A stretch of DNA of 64,000 nucleotides from Microbacterium sp. Marseille-Q6648 (GCF_943181415.1 NZ_CALPBZ010000006.1:62001-126000); one strand, 5' to 3'. Positions 52,565-62,516 are shown, counted from the stretch's first letter. Translations and numbers: made by a program. The notes: generated by a model not told the origin, from the letters alone.

Positions 52565-53551
52565 GTGCGTCAGGTCATCATCATCGGATCAGGCCCCGCG
52601 GGCTACACCGCGGCGATCTACGCGGCGCGCGCCAATCTGTCGCCGCTCGTCGTGGCCAGCTCGGTCGAAGCCGGCGGTGAGCTGATGAACACCACCGAGG
52701 TCGAGAACTTCCCCGGCTTCCCCGAGGGCATCCAGGGACCGGACCTCATGGCCAAGATGCAGGAGCAGGCCGAGAAGTTCGGCGCCGAGGTGCTCTACGA
52801 CGATGTCGTCTCGCTCGACATCGACGGACCCGTCAAGAAGGTCTCACTCGGCAGCGGCGCGTCGCACGAAGCCGACGCGATCGTCTTCGCCACCGGCTCA
52901 GCGCCCCGCAAGATCGGCATCGAGGGCGAGACCCGCCTCTCCGGGCGTGGCGTGTCGTACTGCGCCACGTGCGACGGCTTCTTCTTCCGCGAGCGCGTCA
53001 TCGCCGTCGTCGGTGGCGGGGATTCGGCCATGGAAGAGGCGACGTTCCTGACCAAGTTCGCGTCGAAGGTGTACGTCATCCACCGCCGCGACGAGCTGCG
53101 CGCATCCAAGATCATGCAGGAGCGGGCGTTCAAGAACGACAAGATCGAGTTCGTGTGGAACAGCGAGGTCGTCGACATCCTCGGAGAGGACGCCGTCAGC
53201 GGTCTCGTGCTCGAGAACACCGTCGACGGCACGCGTCGCGAGCTGGCCCTCGACGGTGTCTTCGTCGCGATCGGCTACGACCCGCGCACCCACCTCGTGC
53301 ACGGCAAGCTCGACCTGACCCCCGAGGGCACCATCGCCGTCGAAGGACGCTCCTCGCGCACCTCGGTGCCCGGTGTCTTCGCCGCCGGCGACGTCATCGA
53401 CCCCACGTACCGTCAGGCCGTCACCGCGGCCGGCAGCGGCACCGTTGCGGCACTCGACCTCGAGCACTACCTCGCCGGACTCGGCGAGGCGGGCGAGCCG
53501 GCACCCCACGCCGACCCCATCGAAGGCCTCCCCGAGGTCACCACCGTCTGA
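52565..53551 (+). CDS. trxB: Thioredoxin reductase
   Basis: 328 residues from the GTG at 52565 (GAAAGGGG upstream). FAD motif GSGPAG is at residues 8-13, redox cysteines CATC at 133-136, the NADPH motif VVGGGDSAMEEA follows, and GVFAAGDVIDPTYRQAVTAA closes it. It transfers electrons from NADPH to thioredoxin, whose gene is next downstream. Confidence 0.97.
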   Translation: MRQVIIIGSGPAGYTAAIYAARANLSPLVVASSVEAGGELMNTTEVENFPGFPEGIQGPDLMAKMQEQAEKFGAEVLYDDVVSLDIDGPVKKVSLGSGASHEADAIVFATGSAPRKIGIEGETRLSGRGVSYCATCDGFFFRERVIAVVGGGDSAMEEATFLTKFASKVYVIHRRDELRASKIMQERAFKNDKIEFVWNSEVVDILGEDAVSGLVLENTVDGTRRELALDGVFVAIGYDPRTHLVHGKLDLTPEGTIAVEGRSSRTSVPGVFAAGDVIDPTYRQAVTAAGSGTVAALDLEHYLAGLGEAGEPAPHADPIEGLPEVTTV

Positions 53552-53565
53552 CCCGGCATCCGGGC

Positions 53566-53599
53566 CCGCCGAGGGTCGCGGAACAATCGGGCTCGGCGG
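53566..53599 (+). terminator. Weak hairpin between trxB and trxA
   Basis: CCGCCGAG (53566-53573) pairs with CTCGGCGG (53592-53599) over an 18-base loop, without a T-run. It could attenuate trxA transcription. Confidence 0.35.
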
Positions 53600-53643
53600 T
53601 GCGTTCCATCCACCGAGAATCGTTCCTCACGAAGGAGTAACCC

Positions 53644-53967
53644 ATGACCGCCAAGGCAACGTCTTCCTCCACTTGGGACCAGGACGTCCTGAACGCCGAC
53701 GGGCCCGTGCTCGTCGACTTCTGGGCAGCGTGGTGCGGTCCGTGCCGCATGGTCGCGCCCGTCCTCGACGAGATCCAGAAGGAGCACCCTGACAAGATCA
53801 CGGTGCTCAAGCTCAACGTCGACGAGAACCCCGACCTCGCGATGAAGTACCAGATCACGTCGATCCCGGCGATGAAGGTCTTCAACAAGGGCCAGGTCGA
53901 GACGACCATCATCGGCGCCAAGCCGAAGTTCGCTCTCGAGCAGGACCTCGCCGCCTACATCGGCTGA
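53644..53967 (+). CDS. trxA: Thioredoxin
   Basis: 107 residues. The active site WCGPC has C31 and C34, followed by LKLNVDENPDLAMKYQITSI and the cis-proline region SIPAMKVFNKGQ. It reduces protein disulfides using electrons from TrxB. AAGGAG precedes the ATG. Confidence 0.98.
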   Translation: MTAKATSSSTWDQDVLNADGPVLVDFWAAWCGPCRMVAPVLDEIQKEHPDKITVLKLNVDENPDLAMKYQITSIPAMKVFNKGQVETTIIGAKPKFALEQDLAAYIG

Positions 53968-53980
53968 TCAGACATCTTCG

Positions 53981-54018
53981 AGCCCCGGTGGCTGCCCGTG
54001 AGGGCGGTCGCCGGGGCT
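53981..54018 (+). terminator. Terminator after trxA
   Basis: AGCCCCGG (53981-53988) pairs with CCGGGGCT (54011-54018), 14 bp after the trxA stop, with no T-run. It also precedes the convergent hypothetical gene. Confidence 0.5.
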
Positions 54019-54051
54019 TCGTCGTGCGGGCCCCCGGTTGCGTGGGGCATC

Positions 54052-54083
54052 GGTCGTGCGTGGGTTCGGTCGTGCGTGGGTTC
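54052..54083. repeat. Tandem 16-bp repeat
   Basis: GGTCGTGCGTGGGTTC is repeated exactly twice, and a third degenerate copy follows. It lies just downstream of the trxA hairpin and before the 54101 gene stop. Confidence 0.7.
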
Positions 54084-54100
54084 GGGCGTGCGGGCCGGGG

Positions 54101-54448
54101 TCAGGGAACGTCCGCGCGGACCGTCGCGTCCCATCGGCGATGCGTGTTGGCGTCCCCCAGCAGGCGCCAGACCGCCGGGGTCAGCGCCGGGTAATCCAGG
54201 GCGATCTGCCTGAGCACCCGGTAGTGCCGGGACGCACCCGGGCGGACCCCGCCGTTCGCGGCGATGTTCTCTGCCCGCAGCATGAAGACGACGAGTTCGT
54301 CGACGCTGGGCAGGTCCTCCATGAAGTCCCACGGATCCTCGCCGCCCCGGAGCCGTTCGGCGATGAGCGCCGAAAGCTCGTCACCCGCCTCCGCACGCAG
54401 GAGCTCGAGACTCGCGCGTCGCGCGGGGGTCTGGTCCGAATTCGCCAC
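54101..54448 (-). CDS. Small hypothetical protein downstream of parB
   Basis: 115 residues from the GTG at 54448. ASLELLRAEAGDELSALIAE and DPWDFMEDLPSVDELVVFML are largely helical, followed by GASRHYRVLRQIALDYPAL. No family is recognised. It is conserved-looking (normal GC pattern and helix amphipathicity) and lies 70 bp after parB on the same strand. Function unknown. Confidence 0.7.
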   Translation of the reverse strand: MANSDQTPARRASLELLRAEAGDELSALIAERLRGGEDPWDFMEDLPSVDELVVFMLRAENIAANGGVRPGASRHYRVLRQIALDYPALTPAVWRLLGDANTHRRWDATVRADVP

Positions 54449-54518
54449 CAATCCAGGGTACGACGGGTCGTCGCGATGAGGCGCGACGACTGTTCGCCTG
54501 TGGAGGATCCGGGCGGGG

Positions 54519-55613
54519 TCAGGCGGAGCCGTACCCTGATTCGCCGATCTCCTCGAGGATCCGGTTGAGATCCTGGATGCTCGCGAATTCGATGCTGACC
54601 TGGCCTTTTCGTGCACCCAATGCGACTCGCACCCGCGTGTTGAGGCGGTCACCGAGCCTGTCGGCCACCTCGTTCAGGTAAGCGCGGCGAGCCCCGGCCT
54701 GCGGTTTCGGGGAGCGCTGCGTCCCGGCATCCGACATCTTGGCGGCCGCCTCGGCCGCTCGCACCGAAAGGTCTTCGTTGACGATCTTGTCGGCCAGGCG
54801 CTGCATGTCCTCGGCCTCGGTCAACGACAAGATGGCGCGCGCGTGACCCGCGCTCAGCACACCGGCGGCGACGCGCTGCTGCACCGGCACGGGGAGCTTC
54901 AGCAGGCGGATGGTGTTGCTGATCTGCGGCCGGGATCGTCCGATGCGCGTCGCCAGCTCCTCCTGCGTGATGCCGAAGTCCTCGAGCAGCTGCTGGTAGG
55001 CGGACGCCTCTTCGAGCGGGTTCAGCTCGGAGCGGTGGAGATTCTCGAGCAGTGCATCGCGCAGCAGGTGCTCGTCGGCAGTCTCGCGGATGATCGCCGG
55101 TATCGACGTCAGGCCCGCTTCGCGGGCGGCTCGCGTGCGACGCTCCCCCATGATGAGCTCGTACTCGCCGTCGTCGTTCGCGCGGACGACCACAGGCTGC
55201 AGGACGCCGAACTCGCGAACACTGTGGATGAGCTCGGCGAGGTCGTCCTGGTCGAAGTGGGTTCGCGGCTGACGGGGGTTGGGGACGATCGCGTGCGGGT
55301 CGATGTGCTCGAGCCGGGCTCCCGGGACAGCCAGCAGTTCGGTCTCGGTTGCGTCCTCTTCCACCGAAGTCTCCGCTGACCCGGGGTTATCGTCCTGGTC
55401 CTTCGATGTCGAACCGTCCGCAGCACTGTCGTCAGCGGCCTTCTGGTCGGCGGCCGAGTCGTCGGCGGCGGTCGCCGTCGTCGAGACCCCGTCGCCGGCG
55501 CGGTCCGTCTCGGTCGAACGGGGGAAGAAGACATCGGCCGGACGGGATTCCGTCGGCTCGCTCGTGGGGATGAGCGCCCCGATTCCCCGGCCCAGGCCTG
55601 TGCGCTTGGCCAT
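54519..55613 (-). CDS. parB: Chromosome-partitioning protein ParB
   Basis: 364 residues from the ATG overlapping the parA stop (TGATG). The N-terminus is [14 protein letters not shown], then an acidic low-complexity linker (about 85 residues). The CTPase/ParB domain has [34 protein letters not shown] (GERR motif) and [20 protein letters not shown]. The helix-turn-helix is [20 protein letters not shown]. The C-terminal dimer domain follows. It loads at the parS sites upstream of parA. Confidence 0.97.
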   Translation of the reverse strand: MAKRTGLGRGIGALIPTSEPTESRPADVFFPRSTETDRAGDGVSTTATAADDSAADQKAADDSAADGSTSKDQDDNPGSAETSVEEDATETELLAVPGARLEHIDPHAIVPNPRQPRTHFDQDDLAELIHSVREFGVLQPVVVRANDDGEYELIMGERRTRAAREAGLTSIPAIIRETADEHLLRDALLENLHRSELNPLEEASAYQQLLEDFGITQEELATRIGRSRPQISNTIRLLKLPVPVQQRVAAGVLSAGHARAILSLTEAEDMQRLADKIVNEDLSVRAAEAAAKMSDAGTQRSPKPQAGARRAYLNEVADRLGDRLNTRVRVALGARKGQVSIEFASIQDLNRILEEIGESGYGSA

Positions 55614-56551
55614 CAGGACTCCTCTGTGGTGGTGGTGTGCGCGTGGTCGCGCTGGATGATCTCTACTGCTGCTTCTTTGTATGCGATCGCACCGGCTGAC
55701 TGCCCGTCGTATGCGATGACGGTCTGCCCGAAGCTCGGCGCCTCCGACACCCGGACCGAGCGCGGGATGACGGTGCGCAGGACTTCCTTCGGAAAGTGCT
55801 GGCGCACTTCGTCGGCCACCTGCTGGGCGAGTCGGGTGCGCCCGTCGTACATGGTGAGCATGATCGTCGACAGACGCAGGCCCGGGTTGAGGTGCTTCTG
55901 GATCATGCGCACTGTTCCGAGCAACTGGCTGAGCCCCTCGAGCGCGTAGTACTCGCACTGGATAGGGATGAGCAGCTCGTCGGCAGCGGTGAAGGCGTTG
56001 ATCGTGAGCAGGCCCAGGGACGGAGGGCAATCGATGATCACGAAGTCCACGTGCTCGGCATCTTCCCGCCCCACCCAGTCCTCGAGCGCGGTGCGCAGGC
56101 GATGTTCGCGAGCCACCTGCGAAACCAGCTCGATCTCAGCGCCCGCGAGGTGGATGGTGCTCGGTGCACACAGCAGATTCGGCGACTCGGGGCTGGTCTG
56201 GATGACCTCAGCCAGAGGGAACTCGTCGATGAGCACGTCGTAGACGCTCGGCGTCTCCGCCGTATGGGGCACCCCGAGCGCCGTCGAGGCATTTCCCTGC
56301 GGATCCAGGTCGATGACGAGAACCCGAGCACCCACGGCGACCAGCGCCGCGGCCAGATTGACCGCACTCGTGGTCTTTCCGACGCCGCCCTTCTGGTTCG
56401 ACACCGTCAGGATGCGGGTGCGGCCGGTGAGTTCGACGTCCACCTTGTCGAGCGCGCGGCGTCGGGCGGAAAGGTCGGCCAGTTCGCGGGCAAGAGGTGT
56501 GTCTTCGAACGAGAATGCGCCGCCGGAGCCGGTCTCGTCGGATTGTTTCAC
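55613..56551 (-). CDS. parA: Chromosome-partitioning ATPase ParA
   Basis: 312 residues from the GTG at 56551 (AAAGGGAGAG upstream). This start lies inside a parS site: TTTCACGTGAAAC codes for part of the first residues. The deviant Walker A is KGGVGKTT at 54-61, then [33 protein letters not shown] and [20 protein letters not shown]. It forms a dimer that moves ParB-parS complexes. The stop overlaps the parB start. An earlier open frame exists but has no support. Confidence 0.96.
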   Translation of the reverse strand: MKQSDETGSGGAFSFEDTPLARELADLSARRRALDKVDVELTGRTRILTVSNQKGGVGKTTSAVNLAAALVAVGARVLVIDLDPQGNASTALGVPHTAETPSVYDVLIDEFPLAEVIQTSPESPNLLCAPSTIHLAGAEIELVSQVAREHRLRTALEDWVGREDAEHVDFVIIDCPPSLGLLTINAFTAADELLIPIQCEYYALEGLSQLLGTVRMIQKHLNPGLRLSTIMLTMYDGRTRLAQQVADEVRQHFPKEVLRTVIPRSVRVSEAPSFGQTVIAYDGQSAGAIAYKEAAVEIIQRDHAHTTTTEES

Positions 56552-59100
56552 GTGAAACGCTCTCCCTTTGCCGGCGAACAACAACGTCCTCCACTCTAGT
56601 CGCCGCATTCGACTCCCCCTTCCCGCCTCGCCCACTGCGCAGGGCATGTTCGCGCCGGACTCTCGCGTCCCGCGACGGCGGGCGCCCCAGCAGGTGACAC
56701 GCGTTTGTCGATCTGCGCGAGGAGCGTGGGCCCGAGCTGGCGACCCGTCCTTCGCCGTTGTTCGCGAGCGGATGCAGCGGCGCGGTAAAGCACGATGTTT
56801 CACGTGAAACTGCGGAGGCAGCTTCCCGCGAACCGGCGACGCGTTATGTGGGGCTGTTCTAAACAGAGAGGACCCTCACGACCACACGAATGTTCGCGTG
56901 AAACGACAGACCTAGTGCTGTGTCCCAGGGGTCTCGGGCGAAACCGCGGGTGTTTCACGTGAAACGGCGCGGGGATCGGCGGTTCGGCGGTCGTGCGAAC
57001 GTGCACCTCTTGCTCTAGCCAGCGTGCCGGGTACGCTCGCGGAGTTCAGTCCGTTCACGCCAGGATTCTCGCGCTGCCTCAAGCGTGCCGTCGGGGGGGT
57101 CCTCGCTGACCGTCGACATGGAGCTGGATTGCGGCATGGCCTCGTAGGGCTACCCGAGACCCGCCGCGCGTGCTCCTGGTTTGGTATCTCGCACTGAGAG
57201 TCCGTTCAAGGCGTCGAACTTCCCAATGGAGAGCACGCTTCATTGCGGGACCGAACCCCGCGTATCGGGCATCTGCGCCATGGTGGCGCACCGGTGCCAG
57301 CGTTCAAGGGCCCTCTACCCACCACGCGCGGAGACCGGTCTTCCGGCTGGAAGATGTACATGCGCCCATGAGGCATGCGTGTGCCGTTCATGACGCGCCA
57401 CGAAGTAGGCACAGCCGTGCGGCCGTGCCAGCAACCGACGTCGTCGTACGGAGGAGCTTCGGTTACGCACGCGACCGCCATGTTGCCGGCCGCGACGCGG
57501 GGAGGCCAAGCACATAAGCAACAGTCCGCGGGCTGAGTTCGGCTGGTACGATCCGTTTCACGTGAAACATCCGCGCCCGCCGGTCTGTGGTGCGGCCTGC
57601 CTCTTCGAGCTGCACGCGCCAGAAGCCGCTGTGTTCGTGGCACAGCGCTTCCTGAAGCACTGCTCATGGTCCACGACTTACGTCGCAGCCACGGCCTCCG
57701 TTTCACGTGAAACATCCACGCCATGCGCGAGCGACCACGTCAGCACTTGCCCTGCCCGACACGCTAGGAGCGCGCACGTCCACAAGACAGTGGCCCTCTG
57801 AACACCGCAAGAGCCCATCAAACTTGCGTCTGAGGCTCCCGCGATCCGGTTTCACGTGAAACATTCGTGCTGTCGCAAGCAGTAGGCCTTCCGGACGACC
57901 GCACCCGCCGGAGCGGGTCGCGTCCCACACGCTGCATGCAGCACCGTTATGCACCGTTGGTTCCTTCACGCACGCGCAACGGCCGGTCTCACGTCAGGCG
58001 TACCCGACAGCGCGCGGAGATGGCCGTACGTGGGCCGCGCACGTCGGCGCAATAATCACGTCGGTCGGCGCGGTGCGCCAAGAGAGGCCTGCACCCACTC
58101 GGCTCTAAGGAGCAACCAGCGCTCTGTTTCACGTGAAACACCAGGTACACAGGGGATCGGATATCAAGCATCCCAGCCCGCTAAACGTCGCAGGTGGCGT
58201 ACGAGTAGCCACCGAAATGCGTCTTTTGCCCGCCTGACGACTAGGGCGCGAACAGCGCTCACGTTTTAGAGCTGGGAACACGCGCCCTGGTGGCCACCCC
58301 TGGGAGGACGAACATGGTGGTCCTCCCGTACCGACCCCAATGTCGGGTCCGCAGATGCACCTGTCGTACACAATGCGCGGTGTTTCACGTGAAACGCCAT
58401 TTTAAGGGATCAACTGACCTGCCTGCCGCGCGCCGTTATCGCGTGATCCACCCCAGCGATAGCGTCCGCGGCGCTGCAAGATTCCGAGCGTGGGCCGACA
58501 CCATCCGTCAGCGGTGCCAACGCTTCCGCACCACTGAGCCACGGCAGTTCCGAGACGGACGTTTGACACTCTCACGCTGGCGGGAACTCGAGGCAGAGAA
58601 CTCATCGTGGCGACAGACCCGACGCTCGAGGCGGGGCTACTCGAGCGATGACCAAACCTGTCTGGCTGCCACGCGCAGCCCGAAGGATCCCGGAGGCCGA
58701 CGCGATATGGCCATCACCCCCACGCGTAAACCCCGTGAGCACCCGAGTCCGTCGCGCGGGCATGGCTATGTCATCAGCGACAACCATGACAGGACTTACG
58801 CGCAGAGACTCCACGCGTACTGTACGGTGCACGCGGTCCTGCCGGTCATCACAATAGGCGTGGAGCGTTGTTTCACGTGAAACGTCCTAACAGACGCTCA
58901 CCGCATCCGCCCTCGTGCGTCGCCGTCAGCTTGATCGCACACACGGGACGCTGGCGGCGGCGCTCACCAGAGGCCCATCTGTCCAGGAAACGCACTGAAG
59001 CGCTTCGTTTCACGTGAAACACAGCGGCGAGCTCCATCGGAAGCCCACCGGTGCAGCGACGTAACCTTCGCGCGCCAGCGGTACTCGATCACCGCGCCAA
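56552..59100. other. About 2.5-kb gene-free spacer holding parS sites
   Basis: No protein, RNA or repeat family is recognised between the parA start and the rsmG stop. Short open frames here have no plausible family, ribosome-binding site or codon pattern. The only clear signals are the parS sites. This is unusually long for a non-coding region in a compact actinobacterial origin flank. Confidence 0.8.
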
Positions 59101-59724
59101 TCAGCGCACGGTCGCCCGGAGGATCCTGGTCGGCTCGTCGAGGACACCCTCACCGAGTACCTCGACACGTGCGTTGCTGATCTTGAACTTGCGGAGTTGC
59201 TTCTCAGCCGCTTCGATCTCGTTCGACACCGAAGCCCCCTTGAGCAGAATGAGCTCACCGCCGTCACGCACCAGGGGAGCGGTGATCGGCACCAGGGTGC
59301 GCAAGGCGCTCACCGCGCGTGCGGTCACAGCATCCAGTACCGGACCTCGCCGCCAGTCCTCCGCGCGTGCGCGCAGTACCTCCACGTTGTCGAGACCGAG
59401 CTCAGCGACCTGCTCGTTCAGCCAGGTGACCCGACGCTCCATGGGCTCGATCAGGACCCACTGAACGTCAGGCCGAGCAATCGCGAGCACGAGCCCCGGC
59501 AGCCCCGCACCTGACCCGACGTCCCCCACCACGCCGGAGAAGAGGGGCGCGGCGATCGCGCTGTTCAGGATGTGCCGGCTCCACAGGCGCGGCGGCTCGA
59601 GCGGGCCGATGAGACCGCGCTCCTCACCCTGCGCCCCCAATGTCGCGGTGAATCGACGCGCGAGGTCGATCCTGTCGCCGAAGATGGATGCCGCTACGGC
59701 CGGTTCCTGCTCGAGTTCGGTCAT
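59101..59724 (-). CDS. rsmG: 16S rRNA (guanine527-N7)-methyltransferase RsmG
   Basis: 207 residues from ATG 59724. RLWSRHILNSAIAAPLF, VGDVGSGAGLPGLVLAIARP (SAM motif), VLIEPMERRVTWLNEQ and RAVSALRTLVPITAPLVRDG are the RsmG conserved blocks. It methylates G527 of 16S rRNA; loss gives low-level streptomycin resistance. Just upstream lies the last parS site (59728). Confidence 0.96.
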   Translation of the reverse strand: MTELEQEPAVAASIFGDRIDLARRFTATLGAQGEERGLIGPLEPPRLWSRHILNSAIAAPLFSGVVGDVGSGAGLPGLVLAIARPDVQWVLIEPMERRVTWLNEQVAELGLDNVEVLRARAEDWRRGPVLDAVTARAVSALRTLVPITAPLVRDGGELILLKGASVSNEIEAAEKQLRKFKISNARVEVLGEGVLDEPTRILRATVR

Positions 59725-59745
59725 CGATGTTTCACGTGAAACGGT

Positions 59746-60267
59746 TCAGCCGCGGCGCACGACGGTGTGACGTGCCGCACCTTCACCGTACGACTCGGAA
59801 ATGAAGCCCCGCTCGCTCACGATGTCGTGCACCAGCTTGCGCTCATAGCTCGACATAGCCGGCAGCGAGGCCTGCGAAGCACCCTCGTCCAGCTTCACGA
59901 TCGCACGGTCCACCAGGTCGGCAAGCTCCTGCTGCCGGGCATCCCGCGAACCACCGATGTCGAGGATCAACCGCGAGAAGCGGCCTGTCTTGTTCTGCAC
60001 CGCGATGCGCGTGATCTCCTGCAGAGCCTGCACGGTGTCGGGATCTGCGATGTGAGCGACCGCGGCCGCGTCGTCGGCTTCGACGGACACGTACGCGCGA
60101 CCGGCGCGTACGTCGAGCGCCAGGTCACCGTCGATGTCTGCGATGTCGAGCAGTCCCTCGATGAAGTCCGCGGCGATGTCGCCTTCTTCTTCGAGCTGCT
60201 CCACCGTCGCCGGAGTGCGGTCGTGGCGGGCCGAGTCGTCGGAGGCGTACTCAGGGGTAGCGGTCAT
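59746..60267 (-). CDS. khpB: KH-R3H RNA-binding protein (KhpB/Jag)
   Basis: 173 residues from ATG 60267 (GGAACC upstream); a TTG 21 bp earlier is possible. It has a KH domain (FIEGLLDIADIDGDLALDVR, ALQEITRIAVQNKTGRFSRL with GGSRDARQQEL) and a C-terminal R3H domain (SSYERKLVHDIVSERGFISE). The N-terminal Jag domain is absent. It binds RNA and is linked to cell-shape control. It lies between rsmG and yidC. Confidence 0.93.
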   Translation of the reverse strand: MTATPEYASDDSARHDRTPATVEQLEEEGDIAADFIEGLLDIADIDGDLALDVRAGRAYVSVEADDAAAVAHIADPDTVQALQEITRIAVQNKTGRFSRLILDIGGSRDARQQELADLVDRAIVKLDEGASQASLPAMSSYERKLVHDIVSERGFISESYGEGAARHTVVRRG

Positions 60268-60298
60268 TGAGGTTCCAAACCGGGTCAAGTGACGGAAA

Positions 60299-61369
60299 TC
60301 AGGATGCCGAGCCGGGCGAGCCCTCGGCGGCGTCGGCCGGCCGCGGCGTGGACCCGGGCTTCTTCTGCGCCTGCTTCTTGGCGCGCTGCTTGCTCACCGG
60401 CTGCTGGCGCTTCGGAGCGGCGAGGCGTGCCTTCTCGGCCTCTTCGAACAGTCGCTGCTGCTCGGCCACGTACTTGTCCATGGGGACGACCTTGCCCTGC
60501 GCGTCGATCGCCTTGCCCTTGCGAGCGAGGCGCTCCTCGCGCGCCTTCGCCGCATCCGACCCGGGAGTGGGCATCTCGCGGATGACGAGGAACTGCTGGC
60601 CCATGGTCCACAGGTTCGACACGAACCAGTAGATGACGACACCGAGCGGGAAGAAGACACCCGAGAAGACGAACGCGAAAGGCAGGATGTACAGCATGAT
60701 CTTCTGCATCTGGTACGCCTGGCCGGTCTTGGCCTCGGGGGACAGGTTCTTGGAGATGATCTGCAGCTGCGTAAAGAACTGCGACGCGATCATGAGCACG
60801 ACGAGGATGAGCAGGATGACGATCGCAACGGTGTTGTTGCTCTCGATCGCATTGATCAGGGTCTCGTGGAGCGAGGCGACACCGAACAGTTTGGCGTCGT
60901 AGAACTGCTGGGTGAGTTCATTGTTGAGAAGCCCCACACCACTGAAGTTCGGATCGGCGCCGATCTTCTGTACGTCGTTCAGCACGCTGAAGAGCGCGAA
61001 GAAGATAGGCATCTGCACGAGCAGCGGTAGGCAGCTCGAGACCGGCGTGGTGCCGTGCTTCTTGTACAGCGCCATGGTCTCGCGACTCATCGCCTCGCGC
61101 GACAGCTGGTCGCGCTTGCCCTTGTACTTCTCCTGAACTTTTCGCAGTTCAGGGGCGATTTCCATCATCTTTCGCTGGCTCTTGATCTGCCGCACGAACA
61201 GCGGGATCAGCGCCGCGCGCACCACGATCACCAGACCGACGATGGCGAAGACCCAGGTGAACCCGTCAGCCGGCGGAAGGCCGACGGCCGTGAAGAACCA
61301 GTGCCACGCGACGAGCACGGCCTCGACCGCCCATTTGAGCGGCCAGAGGATGATGCCGATGAGATCCAT
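60299..61369 (-). CDS. yidC: Membrane protein insertase YidC
   Basis: 356 residues from ATG 61369. Five hydrophobic segments with IRQ-type loop KKHGTTPVSSCLPLLVQMPI and IFFALFSVLNDV, then MQKIMLYILPFAFVFSGVFF and VVIYWFVSNLWTMGQQFLVI. The C-terminus is Lys/Arg/Ala-rich. It inserts membrane proteins alone or with SecYEG. Its start is 8 bp from the yidD stop. Confidence 0.97.
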   Translation of the reverse strand: MDLIGIILWPLKWAVEAVLVAWHWFFTAVGLPPADGFTWVFAIVGLVIVVRAALIPLFVRQIKSQRKMMEIAPELRKVQEKYKGKRDQLSREAMSRETMALYKKHGTTPVSSCLPLLVQMPIFFALFSVLNDVQKIGADPNFSGVGLLNNELTQQFYDAKLFGVASLHETLINAIESNNTVAIVILLILVVLMIASQFFTQLQIISKNLSPEAKTGQAYQMQKIMLYILPFAFVFSGVFFPLGVVIYWFVSNLWTMGQQFLVIREMPTPGSDAAKAREERLARKGKAIDAQGKVVPMDKYVAEQQRLFEEAEKARLAAPKRQQPVSKQRAKKQAQKKPGSTPRPADAAEGSPGSAS

Positions 61370-61377
61370 GGGGTGGA

Positions 61378-61734
61378 TCAGTCCTTTCCGGTGGTACCCG
61401 GCACGACGAACCCGTGACGGGTGAGTTCATGGCGGAAGCGAGGGTGGAGCGGAACATCGTCGACGCCGCCCTTCGCCCAGGGGTGGCAGCGAGCAAGCCG
61501 GGCCGCGGTCAGCACCACGCCCTTCGCGAGACCGTGCTGCTGCACCGCGCCGACGGCGTAGGCGGAGCACGACGGATAGTACTTGCAGACGTCGCCGTAG
61601 GTGTGCGAGATGGTGGCGCGGTAACCGTGCAGGAGCGCGAGCCCGGCGTTCCTCGGCATGAGCGGCAGCGCGCGGACGACATCCGCCGGCTCGAGGTGTC
61701 CCTCACCGAAGGCGTACGCGGGGAGCACGCTCAT
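61378..61734 (-). CDS. yidD: Membrane protein insertion efficiency factor YidD
   Basis: 118 residues from ATG 61734, overlapping the rnpA stop (ATGA). GYRATISHTYGDVCKYYPSC and SAYAVGAVQQHGLAKGVVLT, with RCHPWAKGGVDDVP, are the family hallmarks. It assists YidC-dependent insertion. Confidence 0.95.
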   Translation of the reverse strand: MSVLPAYAFGEGHLEPADVVRALPLMPRNAGLALLHGYRATISHTYGDVCKYYPSCSAYAVGAVQQHGLAKGVVLTAARLARCHPWAKGGVDDVPLHPRFRHELTRHGFVVPGTTGKD

Positions 61735-62066
61735 GCGGCCCTCCGGGCAAGACAGCGAACGACCTCGTCGCGCAGATCACCGAAAGAAGCGGATGCCGCG
61801 CTCGGCAGTGCGCGGATGACGACGTCGCTGCCGGGCCGAACTCCCGGAAGCGACTGTGCACAGACGGCTTTGAGCCGCCGGCGCACGGTGTTGCGTACGA
61901 CGGCGGATCCGACCTGACGGCTCACGATGAATCCGAAACGCGACGTCGTCCCCTCATCCGAGGAGACGACGTAGGTCACCGTGTGTGCGCCCGCGCAACG
62001 ACGACCCCGGCGGACGACGGCCTTGTAATCCGATCCGCGGGTGATTCGGTTCGGCCTCGCGAGCAC
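61731..62066 (-). CDS. rnpA: Ribonuclease P protein component
   Basis: 111 residues from the GTG at 62066; a longer frame to 62291 would run through rpmH and is rejected. RITRGSDYKAVVRRGRR, RFGFIVSRQVGSAVVRNTVR and RRRLKAVCAQSLP are the RnpA signature. It helps RNase P RNA cleave tRNA 5' leaders. Confidence 0.95.
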   Translation of the reverse strand: MLARPNRITRGSDYKAVVRRGRRCAGAHTVTYVVSSDEGTTSRFGFIVSRQVGSAVVRNTVRRRLKAVCAQSLPGVRPGSDVVIRALPSAASASFGDLRDEVVRCLARRAA

Positions 62067-62074
62067 CGCTCGGC

Positions 62075-62212
62075 TCAGGCCGAGAGCTCGGTGCGACCCT
62101 TGGAACGGCGGGCCGCCAGGATCGAACGGCCGGCGCGGGTGCGCATGCGGGCACGGAAGCCGTGCTTCTTGGCGCGACGGCGGTTGTTGGGCTGGAAAGT
62201 GCGCTTGCTCAT
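62075..62212 (-). CDS. rpmH: 50S ribosomal protein L34
   Basis: 45 residues from ATG 62212, read directly from the sequence ([20 protein letters not shown] at the start, LSA at the end). It is 8 bp upstream of rnpA, the universal rpmH-rnpA order. Too short for a typical ORF list, but unmistakable. Confidence 0.97.
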   Translation of the reverse strand: MSKRTFQPNNRRRAKKHGFRARMRTRAGRSILAARRSKGRTELSA

Positions 62213-62516
62213 TAGGGATCACTTCCGGATCAGGTGTCACCGGGACGCTCAGACCGGGGACGACGTACACAGGGGACTGCCACGAGGGCATAAGTCAACC
62301 GATTAAGGCTACGTCGAGTCGGCCGATAACTCAAACCGAGAACGGCCCGCGGCATTATCCGCATCCCGAGCATTGGCCCTGGCAATGACACGCGGGGCGG
62401 TTCTACAGTGGAGTTTGCTCCGGACAGGCCCGCTGACTAGCGTTGCTCCGGCAGTTATCCACAGGTCGCGTGAACACTCCGCCTCGCCTGTGACGCACAC
62501 ATTCACCGGGGGGCCC
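62213..62516. promoter_or_regulatory. rpmH-dnaA intergenic region with a DnaA box
   Basis: About 304 bp hold the divergent promoters of rpmH and dnaA. TTATCCACA at 62455-62463 is a consensus DnaA box 54 bp upstream of dnaA, fitting dnaA autoregulation. In actinobacteria the main oriC is usually between dnaA and dnaN, beyond this window. Confidence 0.65.

Larger units (their letters stand above)
56544..59743. other. parS array: eleven ParB-binding sites around a gene-free spacer
   Basis: The 14-bp palindrome GTTTCACGTGAAAC occurs at 56545, 56797, 56952, 57555, 57700, 57849, 58126, 58382, 58870, 59007 and 59729 (first base of the core); it is identical in all. Flanking bases vary between T/C/G on the left and A/G/T on the right. 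A degenerate copy is at about 56891. Spacings are 137-722 bp. It lies between parA and rsmG, next to dnaA, so it is the chromosomal centromere loaded by ParB. Confidence 0.95.

Noticed and set aside
56860-58900. Short open frames between parA and rsmG
   Set aside because: None has a recognisable family, a ribosome-binding site or the codon pattern of neighbouring genes.
61731-62291. A long rnpA frame starting at 62291
   Set aside because: It would cover rpmH in the same orientation. Family length and the GTG at 62066 favour the short form.
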